In this document: one piece after another, positions 1 to 5,779 of the stretch
Numbering within the stretch: the first letter of the stretch is position 1
Layout: each line of letters opens with the position of its first letter
From: Pseudomonadota bacterium
Lineage (GTDB): Bacteria > Pseudomonadota > Gammaproteobacteria > Xanthomonadales > Xanthomonadaceae
Assembly: GCA_019348095.1 (NCBI GenBank)
Contig: JAHWKC010000073.1
Location: 1-9,323, forward strand
Reading direction: 5' to 3'
DNA: 9,323 nucleotides
Made by a program: the position numbers and the translations under genes
The notes under the pieces: generated by a model
Databases searched by the model: none
Told to the model about the DNA's origin: nothing
What the model saw: the letters and a program-made list of their open reading frames with translations, nothing else

Positions 1-19
1 GAACGCGGGAACCCAGTGA

Positions 20-51
20 CTTCCGGCTTCGGAAGCCCCCGCTTTCGCGGG
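20..51. repeat. Pair of adjacent short palindromes in intergenic DNA
   Basis: Two hairpins lie side by side. CTTCCG (20-25) pairs with CGGAAG (30-35) across a 4-base loop, and CCCGC (38-42) pairs with GCGGG (47-51) across TTTC. The flanking text (GCGGGAACCCAGTGAC at 5-20 and GCGGGAATGA at 47-56) resembles the dispersed intergenic element with a GCGGGAATCCAGTGAC core that I associate with xanthomonad genomes. That family link is from memory and not tested. From here to 150 I see no gene. Confidence 0.4.
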
Positions 52-156
52 AATGAGTGTGGAGATTCGTTAGGGTCTCGCCACCCGGCAATGACGCGCA
101 AAAGCAGGGTTTCGCCAATTGCCCTGCAGCTCATCGCAGGGATAAGCCGGGAAACA

Positions 157-185
157 GCAGGGCCCGGGACGAACTCGGGCCCTGC
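157..185 (-). terminator. Terminator-like hairpin downstream of the DUF885 gene
   Basis: GCAGGGCCCG (157-166) is perfectly complementary to CGGGCCCTGC (176-185), giving a 10-bp GC-rich stem with a 9-base loop. Read on the minus strand it lies about 24 bases past the stop codon of the DUF885 gene and is followed by TGTTTCCC, a short and imperfect T-tract. A smaller 5-bp hairpin (192-196 with 203-207) sits between it and the stop codon. Position and stem strength suit an intrinsic terminator, but the weak T-tract leaves room for a Rho-dependent end or a simple mRNA 3' stabiliser. Confidence 0.5.
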
Positions 186-208
186 AAACGCGCCTGGCCG
201 GACAGGCC

Positions 209-1996
209 TCAGCCCAGCTTCTCGTCCTCGATCCACTGGTCGATGCGGCGCTCCAGCAGCGTCAGCGGCATGGCGCCGCCGCCGAGCACGGCGTCGTGGA
301 AGCCGCGGATGTCGAAGTCCTCGCCCAATGCGGCTTCGGCCTTCGCGCGCAGCTGCTGGATCTTGATCATGCCGATCTTGTAGCTGGTCGCCTGGCCCGG
401 CCAGGTGATGTAGCGGCGTATTTCGGCCTCGACCGCCGCCTGCGGGATCGAGCTGTTCTCGGACATGTAAGCCACCGCCTGGTCCTGGGTCCAACCCTTG
501 GCGTGCATGCCGGTGTCGACCACCAGCCGCACCGCGCGCCACATGTCGTAGGCGAGCTGACCCATGCGATCAAAGGGATCGTCGTACAGGCCCATGTCGT
601 AGCCCAGGCGCTCGGCGTACAGGCCCCAGCCCTCGCCGTACGCGGTGAAATAGCCGACCCGGCGGAACATCGGCACGTCCGGCAGCTCCATGCCGCGGGC
701 GAACTGGAAGTGGTGCCCCGGCACCGCCTCGTGCAGCGACAGCGCCATCATTTCCCACTTCGGCCGGACTTCGGGTTTGTACAGGTTGACGTAGTAGTAA
801 CCGGCGCGGCTGCCATCGACCGCGCCGGGCTGGTAGTACGCGGTGGTGGTGTCGGGGGCGATGTTGTCGGGAATCGCCCGCACCCCATAAGGCAGGCGCG
901 GGATCATCCTGGAGATCTTCACCAGCTCCGGGTCGATGCGCTTGGACATCGCCTGGTAGGCCTCGAGCAGTTCCTCGGGGGTCTGGTAGAAGAACTCCGG
1001 CGCGGTCCGCAGGTGCTCGAAGAACTCGGTCAGGCTGCCGTCGAAGCCGACCTCGGCCTTGACCTGCTCCATTTCGGCGCGGATGCGCGCGACCTCGCCC
1101 AGGCCGATCTGGTGTATCTCGTCGGCGGTCAGGTCGGTGGTGGTGAAGTGGCCGGCGAGGAAATCGTAGTACTCGGCGCCATCGGGCAGATCCGCCGCGG
1201 CGATGGTCTGGCGCGAGCCCGGCAGGTATTCGTCCTCGAAAAACGCGGCGAAGTCGCGATACGCCGGCACCACGTGTTCGCTGATCACCGCGCGCGCCTG
1301 GGCCCGCAGCGCCTCGCGCTCGGACGCCGAAATGCTCTCGGGCATATCGGTGAAAGGCTTGTAGAACGGACTTTGCGCCGGGTCCTCGACGATCTGCGCG
1401 TCGATCTGGCCGGTCACGCGCTGCATCAGCACCTGCGGCGGGGTGTTGCCGGCCTCCAGCCCTTCGCGCATCAGCGTGGTGGTCTGCTCGACCATGGTCG
1501 GCACCGCCTCCAGGCGCGCGAGCCAGTCGCGGTAGTCCTGGGCGCTGGCGAACGGCAGCACCTCGGCAATGCCCTCGGCGTTCTGGACGCCGCCGCGCTG
1601 GTTCAGCGGCCGCTGCCATTCGTTGTACTTCTGCCTTTGCACCGCGCGCTCGAGCTGCCATTCGAACACGTCGTAGCTGAGCTGGTCCTGGGCTGTGAGG
1701 GCGTCGCCGTCGATCGCGCGCAGCCGCTGCAGCGCCGCGCGGTCGGCCGCCTGGCGGGCGCGGATCGCCTCAAGGCTCAGGTCGGTCCAGCGGTCGTTGT
1801 AGCGCTTGTCGCCGCGATAGCTGGCGATCTCCGGGCTTTCTCGCAGGCCACGCTCCCATTCGTCCTGGAACAGCTGGTGCAGGGTCTGGCTGGCCGGCGC
1901 AACGGCGGGTACAGGCGCTCTTTCCGAATGGGCCAGCGCCGGCGCGGCTGTCAGTGCGGTCGCGATGGCGACGGTGAGCAGCAGGGATCGGATCAA
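209..1996 (-). CDS. Exported DUF885-family protein (putative zinc metallopeptidase-like)
   Basis: The product is 595 residues. Residues 1-22 form a signal peptide: MIRS, a hydrophobic core, then APALA with a likely signal peptidase I cut before H23, so the protein should be periplasmic or secreted. The C-terminal half carries the DUF885 hallmark HEAVPGHH at 422-429, followed by the YGEGWGLYAE segment at 453-462 with E455 as a candidate third metal ligand. Further conserved-looking stretches are DTGMHAKGW (494-502) and YITWPGQATSYKIG (529-542). The HEAxPGHH motif is a spaced variant of the zincin HExxH, so peptidase activity is plausible but the substrate is unknown. The start is TTG: GGAGG (plus-strand 2004-2008) lies 7 bases upstream and no ATG fits the signal peptide. 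It appears to be monocistronic, with REP palindromes upstream and a terminator-like hairpin downstream. The family is secure; the function is not. Confidence 0.9.
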   Translation of the reverse strand: MIRSLLLTVAIATALTAAPALAHSERAPVPAVAPASQTLHQLFQDEWERGLRESPEIASYRGDKRYNDRWTDLSLEAIRARQAADRAALQRLRAIDGDALTAQDQLSYDVFEWQLERAVQRQKYNEWQRPLNQRGGVQNAEGIAEVLPFASAQDYRDWLARLEAVPTMVEQTTTLMREGLEAGNTPPQVLMQRVTGQIDAQIVEDPAQSPFYKPFTDMPESISASEREALRAQARAVISEHVVPAYRDFAAFFEDEYLPGSRQTIAAADLPDGAEYYDFLAGHFTTTDLTADEIHQIGLGEVARIRAEMEQVKAEVGFDGSLTEFFEHLRTAPEFFYQTPEELLEAYQAMSKRIDPELVKISRMIPRLPYGVRAIPDNIAPDTTTAYYQPGAVDGSRAGYYYVNLYKPEVRPKWEMMALSLHEAVPGHHFQFARGMELPDVPMFRRVGYFTAYGEGWGLYAERLGYDMGLYDDPFDRMGQLAYDMWRAVRLVVDTGMHAKGWTQDQAVAYMSENSSIPQAAVEAEIRRYITWPGQATSYKIGMIKIQQLRAKAEAALGEDFDIRGFHDAVLGGGAMPLTLLERRIDQWIEDEKLG

Positions 1997-2075
1997 GGCG
2001 CAACCTCCGGTGGACGTAGCGGCCGAGTCTAACGCGTCAAGACATTGCGCCTCATGGCGAAAGTCGTGGCATCCG

Positions 2076-2099
2076 GTAGAGCCGAACTTGCTCGGCTGC
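2076..2099 (+). repeat. GTAG-type REP palindrome, family 1 copy A
   Basis: This 24-base element begins GTAGAGCCGA and ends CTCGGCTGC. It is inverted relative to copies B and C. One stem base differs from them (A at 2086 where the others imply G), so its hairpin is shorter: GCCGA with TCGGC. It resembles the GTAG-headed REP elements (SMAG) described in Stenotrophomonas maltophilia; that family assignment is from knowledge and not from a search. Confidence 0.75.
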
Positions 2100-2124
2100 T
2101 CTTGTCCCCCACACGCCCGAACAG

Positions 2125-2148
2125 GCAGCCGAGCAAGCTCGGCTCTAC
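2125..2148 (-). repeat. GTAG-type REP palindrome, family 1 copy B
   Basis: This is the minus-strand form of the 24-base element, GTAGAGCCGAGCTTGCTCGG plus CTGC. GCCGAGC and GCTCGGC form a perfect 7-bp inverted repeat around TT. Paired with copy A across 25 bases it makes an inverted REP doublet (a REPIN-like unit). Confidence 0.8.
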
Positions 2149-2159
2149 CGGCCAGAGAA

Positions 2160-2183
2160 GCAGCCGAGCAAGCTCGGCTCTAC
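2160..2183 (-). repeat. GTAG-type REP palindrome, family 1 copy C
   Basis: This copy is identical over 24 bases to copy B and in the same orientation, 11 bases away. It begins 3 bases after the stop codon of the IscA-type gene on the minus strand, so its hairpin would form at the 3' end of that mRNA and could protect or end it. No T-tract follows, so it is not a classical intrinsic terminator. Confidence 0.8.
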
Positions 2184-2186
2184 GGG

Positions 2187-2525
2187 TCAGGCCGTGTCGG
2201 CGCTGGTGGTGAAGCTCTCGCCACAGCCGCACTCGTCGGCGGCGTTCGGGTTGCGGAACACGAACTGCTCGCCGAGGCGCTGCTTGACCAGGTCGATCCG
2301 GGTGCCGTCGACCAGCGGCAGGCTGGTGTCGTCGACGTAGATGCGTACGCCGTCCTGCTCGAACACGTGGTCGCCCTCGCGCTGGTCCCGGGCCAGGTCG
2401 GCGATATGCTGCCAGCCGGAGCAACCGGTCCGGGTCACCCCGAAACGCAGACCCAGCGCCTCCGGCGTTTCCACCAGGTAACGCTGGACGCGGGCAAGGG
2501 CGGCGGGGCTGAGACTGACGGTCAT
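2187..2525 (-). CDS. IscA/HesB-family iron-sulfur cluster assembly protein (A-type carrier)
   Basis: The 112-residue product covers the whole A-type carrier fold. The three ligand cysteines are present: C35 in GCSG (34-37), and C99 and C101 in ECGCGESF (98-105). The tail NPNAADECGCGESF is nearly that of E. coli IscA (NPNVKDECGCGESF), and the DDTSLPLVDGT stretch also aligns with IscA better than with ErpA as I remember them. Such proteins bind or pass Fe-S clusters to apo-enzymes in the cytoplasm. I chose the ATG at 2525 because GGAG sits 6 bases upstream of it. A GTG four codons earlier (2537) would put that GGAG inside the gene. It is divergent from asnS and not in an isc or suf operon here, so whether it plays the IscA, ErpA or SufA role cannot be told. 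Confidence 0.9.
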   Translation of the reverse strand: MTVSLSPAALARVQRYLVETPEALGLRFGVTRTGCSGWQHIADLARDQREGDHVFEQDGVRIYVDDTSLPLVDGTRIDLVKQRLGEQFVFRNPNAADECGCGESFTTSADTA

Positions 2526-2634
2526 GTACGACTCCACTGATTCGGTACGCGGTTCGGTATGCGGTTGGTTCGCTATGGCCTTGGTCGCCGGATGCGGAAC
2601 CGCGAGCCAGTCGACCGCGCGAACGAGACAATCA

Positions 2635-2640
2635 TTGTAG
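2635..2640 (-). promoter_or_regulatory. Candidate -10 element for the IscA-type gene
   Basis: TACAAT on the minus strand (plus-strand ATTGTA) matches the sigma-70 -10 consensus at 5 of 6 positions. It lies about 110 bases upstream of the chosen start codon, within the 187-bp divergent region. I see no convincing -35 at 16-18 bases: TTTACC at 2662-2667 is a 4/6 match but 21 bases away. On the plus strand TAAACT (2664-2669) is an even weaker -10 candidate for asnS. I see no operator-like dyad in the region. Confidence 0.3.
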
Positions 2641-2712
2641 CGGCGGTGCCCTGAAGGCTCCGGTAAACTCCGACCTCTCCCATATCGGCCCGATCAGGCC
2701 AGGATTCAAGGT

Positions 2713-4113
2713 ATGACGGTGGTCAGCGTCGAACACGCGCTCACGGGCAAGATGCCCGCCGGTGGCGAAGTCACGGTCCGCGGCTGGGTCCGCACCCGGC
2801 GCGATTCCAAGGCGGGGCTGAGCTTCGTCAACGTCAGCGATGGCTCCTGCTTCGCGCCGATTCAGGTGGTCGCGCCCAACTCGCTGCCCAACTACGAATC
2901 CGAGGTGAAGCACCTCACCGCCGGCTGCTCGGTGATCGCCACCGGCACGCTGGTGCAGTCGCAGGGCCAGGGACAGTCATTCGAGATCCAGGCCGCGAGC
3001 ATCGAAGTGGTCGGCTGGGTCGACGACCCTGAAACCTACCCGATCCAGCCCAAGGCGCACTCGCTGGAGTTCCTGCGCGAGGTCGCGCATCTTCGGCCAC
3101 GCACCAACCTGTTCGGCGCGGTCACGCGTATCCGCCACTGCCTCGCGCAGGCGGTGCACCGGTTCTTCCACGAGCACGGCTACTACTGGATCAGCACGCC
3201 GATCGTGACCACCAGCGACGCCGAGGGCGCCGGCCAGATGTTCCGCGTATCGACGCTGGACCTGGCCAACCTGCCGCGCGACAAGAGCGGCGCGGTCGAC
3301 TTCTCGCGCGACTTCTTCGGCCGGGAAGCGTTTTTGACCGTGTCCGGCCAGCTCAACGTCGAGGGTTACTGCCTGGCGCAGAGCAAGGTCTACACCTTTG
3401 GCCCGACCTTCCGCGCCGAGAACAGCAACACCACCCGGCACCTGGCCGAGTTCTGGATGGTCGAGCCGGAGATCGCCTTCGCCGACCTGATGGAGAACGC
3501 GCAGGTCGCCGAGGACTTCCTCAAGTACCTGTTCCGCGCGGTGCTCGACGAGCGCGGCGACGACATGGCATTCATCGCACAGCGCGTGCAGCAGGACGCG
3601 GTAACGCGGCTGGAGGCGTTCATCAACGCGCCGTTCGAGCGCATCCAATACAGCGAGGCGATCGACCTGCTGCAGAAGTCCGGGCACAAGTTCGAGTTCC
3701 CGGTCGAATGGGGCCTGGACCTGCAGACCGAGCACGAGCGCTGGCTGACCGAGCAGCACGTCGGGCGTCCGGTGGTGGTCTACGACTATCCCGAGCACAT
3801 CAAGGCGTTCTACATGCGCCTGAACGACGACGGCAGGACCGTCGCGGCGATGGACGTGCTGGCGCCGGGCATCGGCGAGATCATCGGCGGTGCGCAACGC
3901 GAGGAGCGCCTGGACGTGCTGGATTCGCGGATGGCGCAGTTCGGCCTGGATGCCGAACACTACGGCTGGTATCGCGACTTCCGGCGCTACGGCACGGTGC
4001 CGCACTCCGGCTTCGGCCTCGGCTTCGAACGGCTGGTGGTGTATGTCTGCGGCTTGTCCAACATCCGCGACGCGATCCCCTACCCGCGCGCGCCGGGCAG
4101 CGCGGAGTTCTGA
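2713..4113 (+). CDS. asnS: Asparaginyl-tRNA synthetase
   Basis: The 466-residue product has the same length as E. coli AsnRS. It is a class IIb aminoacyl-tRNA synthetase that charges tRNA-Asn with asparagine using ATP in the cytoplasm. An N-terminal OB-fold anticodon-binding domain (about 18-102, from [11 protein letters not shown]) precedes the catalytic core. Motif 2 is [21 protein letters not shown] at 233-253 with ATP-binding R234. The [12 protein letters not shown] stretch (388-399) is typical of the Asp/Asn enzymes, and motif 3 is [21 protein letters not shown] at 433-453 with R440. FWMVEPE is the form I expect in AsnRS and not AspRS. AGGA at 2701-2704 sits 8 bases before the ATG. The gene is complete. 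Its presence suggests direct charging of Asn-tRNA. Confidence 0.98.
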   Translation: MTVVSVEHALTGKMPAGGEVTVRGWVRTRRDSKAGLSFVNVSDGSCFAPIQVVAPNSLPNYESEVKHLTAGCSVIATGTLVQSQGQGQSFEIQAASIEVVGWVDDPETYPIQPKAHSLEFLREVAHLRPRTNLFGAVTRIRHCLAQAVHRFFHEHGYYWISTPIVTTSDAEGAGQMFRVSTLDLANLPRDKSGAVDFSRDFFGREAFLTVSGQLNVEGYCLAQSKVYTFGPTFRAENSNTTRHLAEFWMVEPEIAFADLMENAQVAEDFLKYLFRAVLDERGDDMAFIAQRVQQDAVTRLEAFINAPFERIQYSEAIDLLQKSGHKFEFPVEWGLDLQTEHERWLTEQHVGRPVVVYDYPEHIKAFYMRLNDDGRTVAAMDVLAPGIGEIIGGAQREERLDVLDSRMAQFGLDAEHYGWYRDFRRYGTVPHSGFGLGFERLVVYVCGLSNIRDAIPYPRAPGSAEF

Positions 4114-4160
4114 CGTGGCGTGCAAGGTGGTCCGAAGGACGCCCTGCCGCACCGCTCTTC

Positions 4161-4187
4161 CTTCTGCGCCTTTGCGACCTTTGCGGA
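4161..4187 (+). repeat. Three tandem 9-bp units between asnS and the next gene
   Basis: CTTCTGCGC, CTTTGCGAC and CTTTGCGGA follow one another without a gap, each matching CTTYTGCG or CTTTGCG with a variable last base or two. They are followed by an A-run (4189-4194) and end about 20 bases before the start codon at 4208. I recall similar CTTTGCG runs in intergenic DNA of related bacteria but cannot verify this. No function is assigned. Confidence 0.5.
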
Positions 4188-4207
4188 CAAAAAATGCCTG
4201 AGACCCC

Positions 4208-4513
4208 ATGATCCTGTTCTTTGCCCTTGTCAGCCTGTCGCTCGCCATCGCCGGCGCGACCGCGTTCGTGATCTTCTGGCCGCTGGCGCTGGTGCATATC
4301 CGCGATTGCCATCCGGCAGTGCAGGCCGAACTCGGCGTCGGTGCCTTTCTCAATCCGGTTGCCCTGCTGTGGCTGCTGCGCGGCGGCTACCGCCGTACCG
4401 GCGACCGCAACCTCAGCGGCCTGGCGACGCCGGCGCGGCTCGCGCTGATGACGATCATCGCCGGCCTGATCGGGGCCGGCATCCTGTGGCTGCTTTCGAC
4501 GGTGCTGTCATGA
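4208..4513 (+). CDS. Small integral membrane protein of unknown function
   Basis: The product is 101 residues and very hydrophobic. A long N-terminal helix spans about residues 2-29, a shorter hydrophobic stretch about 44-58, and a C-terminal helix about 77-99. A polar link around IRDCHPAVQAELG (31-43) and a basic turn GGYRRTGDRN (59-68) lie between them. The pattern of an N-terminal helix, an LR/IRD-x-HP segment and a C-terminal helix loosely recalls UspB-type small membrane proteins; that is an impression and not an assignment. No good Shine-Dalgarno precedes the ATG (only GAG at 4200-4202). The stop codon overlaps the next start in ATGA, so the pair is probably translationally coupled. Composition matches the neighbours. 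It is likely a real gene because of the overlap, the coherent topology and the lack of any competing frame. Confidence 0.75.
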   Translation: MILFFALVSLSLAIAGATAFVIFWPLALVHIRDCHPAVQAELGVGAFLNPVALLWLLRGGYRRTGDRNLSGLATPARLALMTIIAGLIGAGILWLLSTVLS

Positions 4514-4818
4514 GTGAACGATTCGAGGAATGGTGGCTGGCGACGCTCGGCCGCACCGTAGTCTGGGCCCGCCTGCGTGTACTGCAGGCCGGCACTGCCG
4601 AGGTGTTCGACAGTGACGGCAACACCCTGCCCTACGACAGCGAGGACAGCGCCCGCGCCGCGCTGATGGACGCCGAGTTCGTGGCGCTCGATGGGCTCGA
4701 CGCGCACGACGCGCACGATCGCGGACTGGCGCTGGAGGAGCTGGCTCCGCCGCAGGGCGAGGACGATGACGCGCTGCGCCCACTGATGATGCAGAAGCTG
4801 CCGCAACCGCGGCACTGA
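4510..4818 (+). CDS. Small acidic soluble protein of unknown function
   Basis: The product is 102 residues and begins MSERFEEWWLATLGRTVVWA. I chose the ATG at 4510, which overlaps the upstream stop codon (ATGA), over an in-frame ATG at 4120 that would run through the upstream membrane-protein gene. An N-terminal part rich in W and R (residues 1-30) is followed by AEVFDSDGNTLPYDSEDSA (30-48), which looks like a small beta-strand and turn unit. The C-terminal half is acidic, with DGLDAHDAHD (61-70) and GEDDDALRP (83-91). There is no signal peptide and no membrane segment. I do not recognise a characterised family. Coupling to the membrane protein suggests the two act together, perhaps as a soluble partner of a membrane anchor, but this is inference. 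Confidence 0.78.
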   Translation: MSERFEEWWLATLGRTVVWARLRVLQAGTAEVFDSDGNTLPYDSEDSARAALMDAEFVALDGLDAHDAHDRGLALEELAPPQGEDDDALRPLMMQKLPQPRH

Positions 4819-4875
4819 CGCGCCGGGCTGGACCGACGTTCCCGCCCCGCCACCCAGACATTCGGGAGACGACAC

Positions 4876-5661
4876 ATGGACCTGGACCTGACCGGCAAGC
4901 ATGCGCTGGTGTGCGGCGCCTCCGAAGGCATCGGCTGCGCCGCCGCCCATGAACTGGCCTTGCTGGGCGCCGATGTCACCGTCCTGGCCCGCCGGCCCGA
5001 GGCACTCAAGGCGGTGGTGGCGGCCTTGCCGTGCACCGATCGCCAGCGGCACGACTGGATCGCCGCGGACATGGGTGACACCGAGGCGCTGCGCAGCCAG
5101 GTCGAGTCGCTTGCAGCCGGCCACACGGTGCACATCCTGGTCAACAACACCGGCGGCCCACCCGGCGGACCGGTCAGCAGCGCGGCCGCCGCCGCATTCC
5201 TGGACGCCTTCGGCAAACACCTGCTCGCCAGCCATGCGCTGGTGCAGACGGTGCTGCCCGGCATGCAGCAGGCGAACTGGGGCCGCATCGTCAACGTGGT
5301 CTCGACCTCGGTGAAGGAGCCGATCGCCGGCCTGGGCGTGTCCAACACCACGCGCGGCGCGGTGGCGGGCTGGGCCAAGACCCTCTCGCGCGAACTCGCC
5401 GCGCAAGGCATCACCGTCAACAACGTGCTGCCGGGATTCACCGAAACCGGACGCATCGCGCAGATCGTCGGCGACCGCGCCCGCGCGACCGGCCAGTCCG
5501 AGCAGGCGGTCGCCGACGCCATGCGCAGCACCGTACCGGCCGCACGCTTTGCCCGGCCCGAGGAGACCGCCGCGGCTATCGCGTTCCTGTGCTCGCCGGC
5601 GGCGGCCTACATCAACGGCGTCAGCCTGGCGGTCGATGGTGGGCGGATGCAGTCGATCTGA
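4876..5661 (+). CDS. SDR-family protein with degenerate catalytic tetrad
   Basis: The 261-residue product has the full short-chain dehydrogenase fold. The nucleotide-binding turn is GASEGIG at 14-20, NNTGG (90-94) stands where NNAG is usual, and the C-terminus has PGFTETGR (186-193) and AVDGGRM (252-258). Catalytic S143 is present in VVSTS. The YxxxK motif, expected 13 residues later, reads S156-N-T-T-R160, so the Tyr is replaced by Ser and the Lys by Arg. Some SDR subgroups resembling beta-ketoacyl-ACP reductase carry an SNTxR segment here, so this is probably a lineage trait and not decay. A normal reductase mechanism is doubtful. GGGAG lies 7 bases before the ATG. The gene follows the small-protein pair by 57 bases and is separated from the ALDH by a REPIN. 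A role in the 3-hydroxyanthranilate pathway is possible only by position. Confidence 0.88.
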   Translation: MDLDLTGKHALVCGASEGIGCAAAHELALLGADVTVLARRPEALKAVVAALPCTDRQRHDWIAADMGDTEALRSQVESLAAGHTVHILVNNTGGPPGGPVSSAAAAAFLDAFGKHLLASHALVQTVLPGMQQANWGRIVNVVSTSVKEPIAGLGVSNTTRGAVAGWAKTLSRELAAQGITVNNVLPGFTETGRIAQIVGDRARATGQSEQAVADAMRSTVPAARFARPEETAAAIAFLCSPAAAYINGVSLAVDGGRMQSI

Positions 5662-5671
5662 CGGCATGGTT

Positions 5672-5695
5672 GCAGGAGCGGCTTCAGCCGCGATC
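5672..5695 (+). repeat. REP palindrome, family 2 copy D (left arm of a REPIN)
   Basis: This 24-base element reads GCAGGAGCGGCTTCAGCCGC plus GATC. It differs from the family head GTAG by one base (C for T). Its own stem is GCGGC-TTCA-GCCGC. It pairs with the inverted copy E to form a REPIN in the 118-bp gap between the SDR and ALDH genes, starting 11 bases after the SDR stop. Confidence 0.85.
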
Positions 5696-5723
5696 CGCAA
5701 TGATCAACTCCGCGTCGGTCACA

Positions 5724-5747
5724 GATCGCGGCTGAAGCCGCTCCTAC
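5724..5747 (-). repeat. REP palindrome, family 2 copy E (right arm of a REPIN)
   Basis: This is the inverted partner of copy D, 28 bases away. Minus-strand reading gives GTAGGAGCGGCTTCAGCCGC plus GATC. The two arms are complementary over 23 of 24 bases, so in RNA they could fold into one long stem or into two small hairpins. There is no T-tract on either side. Confidence 0.85.
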
Positions 5748-5779
5748 AGTTCGTCCGGCGCCCGCGTTAAGCTTGTCCG

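Noticed and set aside
296..2032. 578-codon open frame on the plus strand opposite the DUF885 gene
   Set aside because: High-GC coding DNA commonly leaves long open antisense frames. The translation is low-complexity (runs of H, V, G, R) with no motif, whereas the minus frame has a signal peptide and HEAVPGHH.
2026..2040. Possible minus-strand promoter for the DUF885 gene (TAGACT and TTGACG)
   Set aside because: The two hexamers are only 3 bases apart and in the wrong relation, and neither has a partner at proper spacing.
2076..2183. Possible CRISPR array from repeated 24-mers
   Set aside because: The copies are palindromic, mixed in orientation and unevenly spaced (25 and 11 bases), with only three copies and no cas genes. 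They are REP elements.
2977..4353. 458-codon minus-strand frame opposite asnS
   Set aside because: It is an antisense shadow of a certain AsnRS gene, with an Arg/Val/Leu-rich translation and no recognisable domain.
4120..4509. In-frame N-terminal extension of the 102-aa protein to 232 residues
   Set aside because: The extension overlaps the whole upstream membrane-protein gene in another frame and is Arg/Pro/Ala-rich without structure. The ATGA start at 4510 is better placed.
4387..5700. 437-codon minus-strand frame opposite the small proteins and the SDR gene
   Set aside because: It crosses three real genes and a REP arm and has no ribosome site or domain. The plus-strand SDR motifs are unambiguous.
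5672..5747. REPIN read as an intrinsic terminator between SDR and ALDH
   Set aside because: The stem is long enough but no T-tract follows on either strand, so it is reported as a repeat.
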